Positions 1 to 6,706 of a stretch of DNA of 9,461 nucleotides are shown here, piece after piece (positions within the stretch are counted from its first letter, which is position 1; the number at the start of each line of letters is the position of its first letter). The notes under the pieces are model-generated. The model worked only from the letters and a program-made list of their open reading frames with translations, was not told where the DNA came from and searched no databases. The position numbers and the translations under genes are program-made. The stretch covers positions 1-9,461 of the forward strand of contig DJDA01000056.1 of the NCBI GenBank assembly GCA_002430835.1, given 5' to 3'. This DNA is from Brevundimonas sp. UBA5936. Lineage in GTDB: Bacteria > Pseudomonadota > Alphaproteobacteria > Caulobacterales > Caulobacteraceae.

Positions 1-1543
1 CGCGATAGACGGCGCGCACGGCCTGCGGATCGCCCAGGCGAACCAGAGGCTTGCCGTCGTTGGGATCCTCGACCAGCAGACCCTCGAACATCAGATGGTC
101 GATGACGTCGCGCCAGCCGACCAGCGACAGATCGGCCCCCACGCCCCAGGTCGACAGCCCCGCCTCCCACGGCTTGACGTCCTTGGTCCGGCCGGTCAGG
201 TGGTCGATGACGCGCGTGCGACCGAAGCGTTCGCCCAGCCGCTGCACCGCCGCCAGGGCCTTCTGCGCCGGGACCAGGGCGTCGAAGGTGGCGGGCGGAT
301 CGCCGCAGACGTCGCAGACGCCGCACGGCTCGGCGTCCTGCTCGCCGAAATAGCGGCGCACCGATTGCGGGCGGCAGGTCGCGCCGTCCAGCATGGCGAA
401 CAGCTGGCGCACCTTGCGGGTCTGGACCTGTTTGACCTCTTCGGCCATCGGGCGGCTGTCGAGGCGACGCAGGGACCAGGCGATGTCCGACGGGCCGTAA
501 AGGGTAATGCCCTCGGCCGGCTCGCCGTCGCGCCCGGCGCGGCCGATCTCCTGCCAATAGGCTTCCAGCGAACCGGGCGGGTCGGCGTGGATGACGAAGC
601 GCACGTCCGGCTTGTCCACCCCCATGCCGAAGGCGATGGTGGCGACCATGACGGTCCCGTCCTCGGCCAGGAAGCGCTCCAGCCGCCGGTCGCGCTCGCG
701 GGCGTCAAAGCCGGCGTGATAGGCGATGGCGTTGGTCCCGGCGTCGCGCAGCGCGTCGGCCACCCGCTCGCAGCCGTCGCGGCTGCCGCAATAGACCACG
801 CCCGAGCGGCCGCGCCGTTCGCGCACCAGTTCGACCACGCGGGCGTCGGTGCGGGCGCGCGAGCCGTTGACCTTGCGCTCGGCGGTCAGCTGCAGGTTCG
901 GGCGGGCGAAGCTGTCGACGAAGACGCGGGCCTCGCCCAACTTCAGCGAGGCCAGAATGTCGTCGCGCGTGCGGGCGTCGGCGGTGGCGGTGACGGCGAT
1001 GCGGGGCACACGCGGGAAGATTTCGGCGAGGCGTCCCAGGGTGCGATAATCGGGACGGAAGTCGTGGCCCCACTGACTGACGCAGTGCGCCTCGTCGATG
1101 GCGATCAGGCTGATGGGCAGTTCGGCCAGACGCTCCAGCATGGACCCCGACGCCAGTCCTTCGGGCGAAACATACAGCAGATCCAGCTCGCCCGACCGCG
1201 CCGCACGCCAGACGGCGGAACGCTCGTCCATGGTCAGGCCGGAATCCAGCCGGGCGGCGGCCACGCCCTGCTGCTTCAGCGCCTCGACCTGATCGGTCAT
1301 CAGGGCGATCAGCGGCGAGACGACCAGCCCCACGCCCTCGCGCAGGATGGCGGGCACCTGATAGCAGACGCTCTTGCCGCCGCCGGTCGGCAGTACGGCC
1401 AGCACGTCGCGCCCGGCCAGGACTTCCTGGATCACCGAGGCTTGCAGACCGCGAAAATCGGCATGGCCCCACACCCGCTCCAGCAGGGTCCGCGCCTCGT
1501 CCAGGGTGGGCGAGAAGTCAGCGGGCGGGGGGAAGTCCAACAT
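1..1543 (-). CDS. recQ: ATP-dependent DNA helicase RecQ, 3' end beyond the window
   Basis: Superfamily 2 3'-5' DNA helicase that unwinds recombination and stalled-fork intermediates. Reading leftward from ATG at 1543 gives 514 uninterrupted codons running off the left edge. Visible: Walker A PTGGGKS (residues 52-58), DEAH box (150-153), the RecQ aromatic-rich loop CVSQWGHDFRPDY (154-166), motif VI QEIGRAGRDG (331-340), then the RecQ zinc-binding cysteines C390, C407, C410 and C413, with the same spacing as E. coli C380/C397/C400/C403. Residues from about 425 look like the RQC winged-helix domain. E. coli RecQ is about 610 residues, so the end of RQC and any HRDC domain lie outside; HRDC presence cannot be judged. 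The ATG is chosen because the protein begins about 30 residues before the conserved FRGLQ motif, as usual. No clear Shine-Dalgarno precedes it. It is divergent from the rsmC-like gene. Family assignment is very secure. Confidence 0.97.
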   Translation of the reverse strand, partial: MLDFPPPADFSPTLDEARTLLERVWGHADFRGLQASVIQEVLAGRDVLAVLPTGGGKSVCYQVPAILREGVGLVVSPLIALMTDQVEALKQQGVAAARLDSGLTMDERSAVWRAARSGELDLLYVSPEGLASGSMLERLAELPISLIAIDEAHCVSQWGHDFRPDYRTLGRLAEIFPRVPRIAVTATADARTRDDILASLKLGEARVFVDSFARPNLQLTAERKVNGSRARTDARVVELVRERRGRSGVVYCGSRDGCERVADALRDAGTNAIAYHAGFDARERDRRLERFLAEDGTVMVATIAFGMGVDKPDVRFVIHADPPGSLEAYWQEIGRAGRDGEPAEGITLYGPSDIAWSLRRLDSRPMAEEVKQVQTRKVRQLFAMLDGATCRPQSVRRYFGEQDAEPCGVCDVCGDPPATFDALVPAQKALAAVQRLGERFGRTRVIDHLTGRTKDVKPWEAGLSTWGVGADLSLVGWRDVIDHLMFEGLLVEDPNDGKPLVRLGDPQAVRAVYR

Positions 1544-1589
1544 GGCGGCCGTTGTGCCGTATTCGGCCGGGGGTGTCACCCGCGAACCC

Positions 1590-1619
1590 TTCACCGTTTG
1601 TGGGAGAAAGGACTATAGG
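1590..1619 (+). promoter_or_regulatory. Candidate weak sigma-70-type promoter for the rsmC-rsuA pair
   Basis: The 82-nt gap between the divergent recQ and rsmC-like starts must hold promoters for both. On the plus strand TTCACC (1590-1595) and TATAGG (1614-1619) each match four of six bases of the -35 and -10 consensus, with an 18-nt spacer. A start about 7 nt past the -10 would fall on the A of the rsmC ATG at 1626, so the mRNA could be leaderless. The alternative is a leadered mRNA using AAAGGA (1607-1612), 13 nt from the ATG, which is longer than ideal. A short palindrome GGGTGTCACCC (1571-1581) lies nearby. This is a by-eye match only. Confidence 0.25.
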
Positions 1620-1625
1620 CAGCGC

Positions 1626-2525
1626 ATGACCATGCTTCTCTACGGCCGCCCGCCGGCGGTGTTCGATCCGCCCTCGACGGCGACGCAGACCTCGCCCCTG
1701 ATCCCCGGCTCGACGGCGCTGGAGGCGGTCGCGCCCGGATCGGTTGACGGGGTGATGCTGTACGCCCCGCCCGGCGCGGTGGAGCGGCGCTATACGCTGG
1801 CGCTGGCGCTGAAGGCGCTGAAGCCCGGCGGTCGGTTGGACGTCATGGCGCCCAAGGACAAGGGCGGATCGCGTCTGGGCAAGGAGCTGAAGGGCTTCGG
1901 CCTTGAGGTCGCCGAGACGGCCAAGGCCCACCATCGCCGCTGCATCGTCATTCGGCCCGAGGCGGCCGAGGGGCTGGACGCGGCGATCGAGGCGGGCGCG
2001 CCGCGCGTGGTTCCGGGGCTGGAGGCCTGGTCTCAGCCGGGGGTCTTCGCCTGGGACCGTATCGATCCGGGCACGGCGCTGCTGGCGCAGGTGCTGCCGC
2101 CGCTGAAGGGGCCAGGCGCCGATCTGGGCTGCGGCTTCGGGGCGCTGTCGACGGTGGTGCTGCGCTCGCCCGCCGTGACGGCCCTGCGGCTGATCGACAT
2201 CGACCGGCGCGCGGTCGAGGCGGCGAAGCGCAATGTCGACGACGCGCGGGCCGGCTTCGACTGGGCCGACGTGCGGACGCTGGAGGGGACAGGCGACCTG
2301 AATTTCATCGTCAGCAATCCGCCCTTCCATGACGGCGGAGACGAGGACCGACGGCTGGGCCAGGCCTTCATTCGCAAGGCGGCCGAGATGCTGAAGAAGG
2401 GCGGAACCGCCTGGATCGTCGCCAACCGTCACCTGCCCTATGAGGCCGAACTGGACGCCGCCTTCAAGCGCGTGCGGATGGTGGTCGATCAGGGCGGCTA
2501 CAAGGTTTTCGAGGCGGTGAAGTGA
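1626..2525 (+). CDS. rsmC: RsmC-like 16S rRNA (guanine-N2) methyltransferase
   Basis: Class I SAM-dependent methyltransferase, 299 residues. E. coli RsmC makes m2G1207 in 16S rRNA on the 30S subunit. The C-terminal half holds the SAM-binding motif I DLGCGFGALS (166-175), an acidic end of strand 2 in LIDID (189-193), and the catalytic motif IV SNPPFHDGG (230-238). The later segment IVANRHLPYEAELDAAF followed by GGYKVFEA resembles the end of E. coli RsmC. The N-terminal half (about 1-160) matches the degenerate duplicated methyltransferase domain of RsmC/RlmG proteins and lacks a SAM motif. It is somewhat shorter than E. coli RsmC (343 residues). ATG 1626 was chosen because upstream in-frame codons overlap recQ antisense; the ATG at 1632 is also possible. 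It lies 34 nt before rsuA, likely cotranscribed. RlmG (23S m2G1835) is the main alternative; NPPFHDG and length favour RsmC. Confidence 0.85.
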   Translation: MTMLLYGRPPAVFDPPSTATQTSPLIPGSTALEAVAPGSVDGVMLYAPPGAVERRYTLALALKALKPGGRLDVMAPKDKGGSRLGKELKGFGLEVAETAKAHHRRCIVIRPEAAEGLDAAIEAGAPRVVPGLEAWSQPGVFAWDRIDPGTALLAQVLPPLKGPGADLGCGFGALSTVVLRSPAVTALRLIDIDRRAVEAAKRNVDDARAGFDWADVRTLEGTGDLNFIVSNPPFHDGGDEDRRLGQAFIRKAAEMLKKGGTAWIVANRHLPYEAELDAAFKRVRMVVDQGGYKVFEAVK

Positions 2526-2559
2526 TCCCGCCCTCAAGCGGCCCGAAGGGCGACAGGGC

Positions 2560-3300
2560 ATGAGCAAGAAGATTCCAACGTCCCGCGTGGACAAGCTGCT
2601 GGGCTCGATGGGCTATGGCTCGCGGGCCGAGATGGCGCGGCTGGGCAAGGCGGGCGGCATCGTGCTGGACGGCGCCGATCTGACCGACGTGTCGAAGCGC
2701 ATTCCGGTGACGCCTGATCTGCCGAGCCGGATGGAGATCGACGGCGAGCCGCTGGACCCTGTGGCCGGCCTGGTCGTCCTGCTGAACAAGCCGCGGGGCA
2801 TGACCTGTTCGCACAAGGAGGACGGGGCGCTGGTCTATGACGTCCTGCCCGACCGCTGGCGGCGGCGCGACCCGGCGATCTCGACCATCGGGCGGTTGGA
2901 CAAGCAGACGAGCGGCCTGCTGCTGCTGACCGACGACGGTGACCTGCTGCACCGGGTGATCTCGCCCAAGCGCCATGTGGCCAAGGTCTATCGCGCGACG
3001 CTGGCGCGGCCGCTGAACGGGACGGAAGGGGCGCTGTTCGCCTCGGGCGAACTGGTGCTGGAGGGCGAGGACAAGCCGCTGGCGCCCGCCGTGCTGGAGG
3101 TCGTCTCGCCGACCGAGGCCCTGCTGACGGTGACGGAGGGCCGCTATCATCAGGTGCGCCGGATGTTCGCGGCGGCGGGCAATCACGTCGAGGCCCTGCA
3201 TCGCGAGCGGCTGGGCGGGCTGATGCTGCCGGATGATCTGGCGCCGGGCGAATGGCGGCTGCTGACCGAGGACGAGATCGCATCGATCTTCGTCTCTTAA
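2560..3300 (+). CDS. rsuA: 16S rRNA pseudouridine synthase RsuA
   Basis: Converts a uridine in helix 18 of 16S rRNA (U516 in E. coli) to pseudouridine during small-subunit assembly. The 246-residue protein has an N-terminal S4 RNA-binding domain (about 8-50), the NKPRG motif (76-80), the RsuA/RluB/E/F signature GRLDKQTSGLLLLTDDG (111-127) with catalytic D114, and the C-terminal block GRYHQVRRMFAAAGNHV (194-210) followed by LHRERLGG. The last segment, LAPGEWRLLTEDEIAS, is nearly that of E. coli RsuA, favouring RsuA over RluB, RluE or RluF. E. coli RsuA has 231 residues. The ATG follows GAAGGG (2545-2550) with 9 nt spacing. The gene sits 34 nt behind the rsmC-like gene. Its downstream side is a GC-rich inverted repeat. 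Confidence 0.92.
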   Translation: MSKKIPTSRVDKLLGSMGYGSRAEMARLGKAGGIVLDGADLTDVSKRIPVTPDLPSRMEIDGEPLDPVAGLVVLLNKPRGMTCSHKEDGALVYDVLPDRWRRRDPAISTIGRLDKQTSGLLLLTDDGDLLHRVISPKRHVAKVYRATLARPLNGTEGALFASGELVLEGEDKPLAPAVLEVVSPTEALLTVTEGRYHQVRRMFAAAGNHVEALHRERLGGLMLPDDLAPGEWRLLTEDEIASIFVS

Positions 3301-3305
3301 ACTCC

Positions 3306-3396
3306 GCTCATCCCGGCGGACGCCGGGATTCAGTGAGAGCCTCACGCGCCCCGTTTGCCGCCAAAGAACTGGGCCCCGGCGTCCGCCGGGGTGAGC
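3306..3396. repeat. 91-bp imperfect inverted repeat with nested GC hairpins
   Basis: Two 29-nt arms, 3306-3334 and 3368-3396, are reverse complements at 25 of 29 positions, around a 33-nt centre. Three of the four mismatches would still form G-U pairs in RNA. Each arm is itself palindromic: CCCGGCG-GA-CGCCGGG on the left and CCCCGGCG-TC-CGCCGGGG on the right. It begins 5 nt after the rsuA stop and ends 55 nt before trpF. No T-tract follows, so it is not a canonical intrinsic terminator, though it could impede or end transcription from rsuA. The nested design is typical of dispersed intergenic palindromic elements in high-GC alphaproteobacteria; only one copy is in this window. Confidence 0.8.
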
Positions 3397-3410
3397 GGGA
3401 GAAGAAGGGC

Positions 3411-3455
3411 GTGCTTGACCTCTTCCTCATGCTCGCGCACCTGCCTAACTCATGA
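3411..3455 (+). other. Possible 14-codon mini-ORF overlapping the trpF start
   Basis: A short reading frame from GTG 3411 (VLDLFLMLAHLPNS) ends at TGA 3453-3455, overlapping the trpF ATG (3452) as ATGA. GGAG at 3398-3401 lies 9 nt before the GTG. An internal ATG at 3429 would give an 8-residue version. TrpF itself has no visible Shine-Dalgarno, so coupled translation from this mini-ORF is conceivable. It contains no tryptophan codon, so it is not a classical attenuation leader. Nothing shows that it is translated. Confidence 0.15.
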
Positions 3456-4090
3456 CACTGACCAAGATCTGCGGCCTGACGACGCCGGATACGCTGGATG
3501 CGGCGCTTCAGGGCGGGGCGGCCTTTGTCGGGGCGGTGGTGTTTCCCAAGAGCCCGCGCCACATCCCGCCGCTGCACGCTGCGACCCTGTTCGACCGGGC
3601 GCGCGGAAAAGCGAAGGTGGTCGCCGTGCTGGTCGATCCCGACGACGCCCTGCTGAGCGAGGTCGCCCTGATCCTGCGGCCCGATCTGATCCAGTTGCAC
3701 GGCCATGAGACGCCTGCGCGCGCGGCCGAGGCGCGACGGCTGACGGGGGCGGGGATCATCAAGGCCCTGTCGATCCGGGACGAGGCGGACTTTGCGAGCG
3801 TCGCCGACTGGACCGGCGTCGCCGATCATCTGCTGTTCGACGCCAGGCCGCCGAAAGGCTCCGACCTGCCCGGCGGGGTGGGGGCCTCGTTCGACTGGAG
3901 GCTGATGCAGAACCGGGCGCTTGCGGCAAACTGGTTCCTCGCGGGCGGGCTGGACCCGCAAAATGTTTCCGAGGCGGTGCGGATTTCGGGGGCGCCGATG
4001 GTTGATGTCTCCTCTGGCGTCGAAAGCGCGCCGGGTGTTAAGGACCGGGCCCTGATCAAAGCTTTTCTGGACGCCGCATCGCGGTCCTGA
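3452..4090 (+). CDS. trpF: Phosphoribosylanthranilate isomerase TrpF
   Basis: Catalyses the Amadori rearrangement of phosphoribosylanthranilate to CdRP in tryptophan synthesis, as a cytoplasmic TIM barrel. The 212 residues are a full-length monofunctional enzyme, not fused to TrpC as in E. coli. Visible: KICGLT (5-10) with catalytic base C7, FPKSPRHI (31-38), QLHG (81-84), LLFDARPPKGSDLPGG (127-142) with the general acid D130, AGGL (164-167) and DVSSGVE (185-191), the last two forming the phosphate-binding end of the barrel. ATG 3452 places KICG at the usual distance from the N-terminus, but no Shine-Dalgarno is recognisable in the 20 nt upstream. It is the first gene of the run and lies 33 nt before trpB. 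TTGACC at 3415-3420 resembles a -35 box, but no good -10 follows. Confidence 0.96.
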   Translation: MTLTKICGLTTPDTLDAALQGGAAFVGAVVFPKSPRHIPPLHAATLFDRARGKAKVVAVLVDPDDALLSEVALILRPDLIQLHGHETPARAAEARRLTGAGIIKALSIRDEADFASVADWTGVADHLLFDARPPKGSDLPGGVGASFDWRLMQNRALAANWFLAGGLDPQNVSEAVRISGAPMVDVSSGVESAPGVKDRALIKAFLDAASRS

Positions 4091-4123
4091 TTTCGTCGCC
4101 TTCCTCCCTGAAGACTTTACGTT

Positions 4124-5347
4124 GTGCCCCAGACCGTGAACGCTCTCTCGAATTCCTACGCCTGGCCTGACGCCGAGGGGCGTTTCGGCCCCTATGGCGG
4201 TCGTTTCGTGCCCGAGACCCTGATGCCGCTGATCCATGAGCTGGAGGCGGCCTATGCGGCGGCCAAGGCGGATCCCAGCTTCCAGGCCGAGCTCGACGGC
4301 TATCTGGAGCATTACGTCGGCCGCGCCAGCCCGCTCTATTTCGCCGAACGGCTGACCGAGCATTTCGGCGGCGCCAAAATCTGGCTGAAGCGCGAAGACC
4401 TGAACCACACGGGCGCGCACAAGATCAACAACTGCATGGGCCAGATCCTGCTGGCCCGCCGCATGGGCAAGACGCGCATCATCGCCGAGACCGGCGCCGG
4501 TCAGCACGGGGTCGCCTCGGCCACCGTCTGCGCCCGCTTCGGCCTGCCCTGCACCGTCTACATGGGCGCCGTCGACGTGGCCCGGCAGCAGCCGAACGTC
4601 TTCCGCATGAAGCTGCTGGGGGCCGAGCTGAACCCGGTGACGGCCGGTGCGGCGACGCTGAAGGACGCCATGAACGAGGCGATGCGCGACTGGGTCACCA
4701 ATGTCGCCGACACCTATTACATCATCGGCACGGCGGCGGGCCCGGCCCCCTATCCGGCCATGGTGCGCGATTTCCAGTCGGTGATCGGCAAGGAGATCAA
4801 AGCCCAGAGCCAGCGCCAGATCGGCCGTCTGCCTGACGCCGTCATGGCCTGCATCGGCGGCGGATCGAACGCCATCGGCGCCATGCACCCCTTCATTCAG
4901 GACGAGAGCGTGCGCCTGATCGGGGTTGAGGCGGCGGGCCACGGCCTGGACACCCCCGCCCACGCCGCCAGCCTGAAGGGCGGGCGCTCGGGCGTGCTGC
5001 ACGGCAACCGCACCTATCTGTTGCAGGATGCGGACGGCCAGATTCTGGAGGGTCACTCCATCTCGGCGGGCCTCGACTATCCGGGCATCGGGCCGGAGCA
5101 CGCCTGGCTGCACGATCTGGGCCGCGCCGAATATCTGTCGGCGACCGACGATGAGGCGCTGGAGGCGTTCCAGGCGCTGTGCAAGCTGGAAGGCATTATC
5201 CCGGCGCTGGAATCCTCGCATGCCCTGGCGCGTGCGGGCGAGGTCGCCAAGCAGATCGGCAAGGACGGCGATCTGGTGATCGTCCTGTCGGGCCGGGGCG
5301 ACAAGGATATCAACACCGTGGCCCAGCACCTGGGCGTGGAGCTGTGA
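4124..5347 (+). CDS. trpB: Tryptophan synthase beta subunit TrpB
   Basis: PLP-dependent subunit of the alpha2beta2 tryptophan synthase; condenses indole, channelled from TrpA, with L-serine. The 407 residues match the usual length of about 400. Visible: the N-terminal FGPYGGRFVPETLMP (21-35), NHTGAHKINN (94-103) with PLP-binding lysine K100, AETGAGQHG (121-129) with catalytic E122 (E. coli E109), the phosphate loop GGGSNAIG (245-252), and LSGRGDKD (388-395) with S389 near the PLP ring nitrogen. This belongs to the common TrpB1 type that partners TrpA. The start is GTG 4124, preceded by GAAGA (4110-4114); GTG 4136 is an alternative four codons in, without a better ribosome site. The stop overlaps the next gene by one base (TGATG). 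Confidence 0.97.
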   Translation: MPQTVNALSNSYAWPDAEGRFGPYGGRFVPETLMPLIHELEAAYAAAKADPSFQAELDGYLEHYVGRASPLYFAERLTEHFGGAKIWLKREDLNHTGAHKINNCMGQILLARRMGKTRIIAETGAGQHGVASATVCARFGLPCTVYMGAVDVARQQPNVFRMKLLGAELNPVTAGAATLKDAMNEAMRDWVTNVADTYYIIGTAAGPAPYPAMVRDFQSVIGKEIKAQSQRQIGRLPDAVMACIGGGSNAIGAMHPFIQDESVRLIGVEAAGHGLDTPAHAASLKGGRSGVLHGNRTYLLQDADGQILEGHSISAGLDYPGIGPEHAWLHDLGRAEYLSATDDEALEAFQALCKLEGIIPALESSHALARAGEVAKQIGKDGDLVIVLSGRGDKDINTVAQHLGVEL

Positions 5348-5856
5348 TGATGAATACCCTGCTGATCGCCGCCATTGCGGCGGCTGTTTCACCGACCCTG
5401 ACCTTGGCGCAGAACACGGCGGCTCCGGCGCCCCAGACGTCTTCTGGCCAGGCGCCCGTGCAGACCGCGCCGACCATTCCGCCCGGCCCGGCGGCCACGG
5501 GAATGCCGGTCCTGCCGCCGGCGACGGAGGCGGCTGACTGCGGCGGTCTGTTGCGCACGGCGGCCTTCTGCGTGACGGCGCAACTGGATCAGATCGGCGC
5601 CCTGGCCGACGCCTATACCGAGCATCTGGCCACCCTGAACTGGCTGGCGGCCGACGGCGACGACAACCGCGTCATCTTCGTGCGTCGCCGCGACGGCGGC
5701 GGCTGCGACGGCCTGCAGATGGTCGCCTTCTACGACGAGACCAAGCCCGCCGAGGCGACCGCGCCGGGCTATCTGGGCTTCGCCGTCATTCCGGGCGACG
5801 TCTGCACGGCGACGCCCGCCGCTCCGACAACGCCTTCGGGAGGTTCGGCGCAGTGA
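5347..5856 (+). CDS. Predicted secreted protein with four cysteines, unknown function
   Basis: I do not recognise a family for this 169-residue protein. The N-terminus (MMNTLLIAAIAAAVSPTLTLA, split here as residues 1-21) has a hydrophobic core and a plausible signal peptidase I site after A21, suggesting periplasmic export, although the n-region has no lysine or arginine. Residues 22-62 are rich in Pro, Ala, Thr and Gln and probably disordered. Residues 63-155 look like a compact domain with C65, C75, C120 and C153, enough for two disulfides; it contains a helix-like stretch (about 77-100) and strand-like NRVIFVRRR and GLQMVAFYD. A short Ala/Pro/Ser tail follows. ATG 5347 overlaps the trpB stop by one base; in-frame GTG 5344 and ATG 5350 are close alternatives. 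The 3' end overlaps trpA by 4 nt, so it is translationally tied to both. Codon use matches its neighbours, arguing for a real gene. Confidence 0.8.
   Translation: MMNTLLIAAIAAAVSPTLTLAQNTAAPAPQTSSGQAPVQTAPTIPPGPAATGMPVLPPATEAADCGGLLRTAAFCVTAQLDQIGALADAYTEHLATLNWLAADGDDNRVIFVRRRDGGGCDGLQMVAFYDETKPAEATAPGYLGFAVIPGDVCTATPAAPTTPSGGSAQ
5838..5843 (+). promoter_or_regulatory. Shine-Dalgarno GGGAGG that decides the trpA GTG start
   Basis: GGGAGG lies inside the end of the preceding gene, 9 nt before GTG 5853. It is one of the strongest ribosome sites in the window and supports the GTG as the trpA start, with the overlapping GTGA junction. Confidence 0.75.
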
Positions 5857-6695
5857 CGACCGCACGCATCGACGCCCGCTTCGCCAAGCTGAAGGCCGAG
5901 GGCCGGGCCGGCTTCGTTCCCTATGTCATGACCGGCGATCCCAGCCGCGATGAGGCGTTTCAGATCCTGAAGGGTCTGCCCGCCGCCGGGGCGGATCTGA
6001 TCGAACTGGGTCTGGCCTTCTCCGACCCCATGGCCGAGGGGCCGCCGATCCAGCGCGCCGCCCTGCGCGGGCTGAAGGCGGGGATGACCCTGCGCGGCAC
6101 GCTCGATCTGGTCGCGGACTTCCGCAAGGGCGATCAGGACACGCCGTTGATCCTGATGGGCTATCTGAACCCGGTGGAATCCTACGGCTATGAGGTCTTC
6201 GCCCGCGATGCGGCCGAGGCCGGGGTGGACGGCATCATTGTCGTCGACTGCCCGCCGGAAGAGGCGGCCCCCCTGCTCGCCGCGCTGAAGGCCGCCGATC
6301 TGTCGCTGATCCGCCTGGCCACGCCGACGTCCGACGACGCGCGGCTGAAGGTCATCGCCGAGGGCACCTCGGGCTTCGTCTACTATGTCTCGGTCGCCGG
6401 GGTGACGGGGGTGAAGGAGGCTGTGGCCGCCGATGTGGCGCCCGCCGTCGAGCGCGTGCGCCGCGCGGCGAACCTGCCTGTCGCTGTCGGCTTCGGCGTG
6501 AAGACGCCGCAACGCGCCGCCGAGATCGCCCGTGTCGCCGACGCCGTGGTCGCCGGCTCGGTCTTCGTCGATGAGGTGGCGGCCGCGCTCGAGGCGAACG
6601 AACCTGCCGTTCCCCGCGTTCTGGCCAAGGTGAAGGCCCTGGCCGATGCTGTGAAGACGGCGAGAATTAGTGCTTCCGTGACGGAAACCGTTTAA
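5853..6695 (+). CDS. trpA: Tryptophan synthase alpha subunit TrpA
   Basis: Cleaves indole-3-glycerol phosphate to indole and glyceraldehyde 3-phosphate; indole passes through a tunnel to TrpB. The 280-residue TIM barrel compares with 268 in E. coli. Visible: FVPYVMTGDP (21-30), the signature LIELGLAFSDPMAEGPPIQ (49-67) with catalytic E51 (E. coli E49), YYVSVAGVTG (177-186) of the loop 6 region, VGFGV (212-216), and AGSVFVD (234-240) of the phosphate site. The second catalytic acid, D60 in E. coli, is E62 here, a conservative change that the family signature tolerates. The C-terminal tail after about 260 is Ala/Thr-rich and slightly long. The GTG start overlaps the upstream stop by 4 nt (GTGA). 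accD follows after 11 nt. Confidence 0.97.
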   Translation: MTTARIDARFAKLKAEGRAGFVPYVMTGDPSRDEAFQILKGLPAAGADLIELGLAFSDPMAEGPPIQRAALRGLKAGMTLRGTLDLVADFRKGDQDTPLILMGYLNPVESYGYEVFARDAAEAGVDGIIVVDCPPEEAAPLLAALKAADLSLIRLATPTSDDARLKVIAEGTSGFVYYVSVAGVTGVKEAVAADVAPAVERVRRAANLPVAVGFGVKTPQRAAEIARVADAVVAGSVFVDEVAAALEANEPAVPRVLAKVKALADAVKTARISASVTETV

Positions 6696-6706
6696 AGGCC
6701 CCGCCC

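Noticed and set aside
1571..1581. Palindrome GGGTGTCACCC in the recQ/rsmC gap as an operator
   Set aside because: The arms are only 5 bp, there is one copy, and no known regulator site is recognised. Such short GC palindromes are expected by chance here.
1584..1600. Possible LexA (SOS) box near recQ
   Set aside because: GAAC at 1584-1587 is not followed by GAAC after 7 nt, so the alphaproteobacterial direct-repeat LexA pattern is absent.
95..1618. Long open frame on the plus strand antisense to recQ (507 codons)
   Set aside because: The opposite strand encodes a clear RecQ with all helicase motifs. Long antisense frames are expected where third codon positions are mostly G or C. The antisense protein shows no recognisable domain.
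2541..2551. Hairpin GCCC-GAA-GGGC hiding the rsuA Shine-Dalgarno
   Set aside because: The stem has only 4 bp, too weak on its own to claim control, and such runs are common in this base composition.
3415..3451. TTGACC with CCTAACTC as a trpF promoter
   Set aside because: The -35-like box is good, but the only -10-like sequence is about 22 nt away and abuts the trpF ATG, so the start point would fall inside the gene.
3301..3451. Tryptophan attenuator before trpF
   Set aside because: No leader frame with tandem tryptophan codons is present, and the hairpins belong to a symmetrical inverted repeat without a T-tract.
3308..5392. 694-codon minus-strand frame across trpF and trpB
   Set aside because: It is fully antisense to two well-conserved enzymes, is low-complexity (Arg, Gly, Ala, Gln, His), and runs through an intergenic repeat, as a GC-driven shadow frame would.
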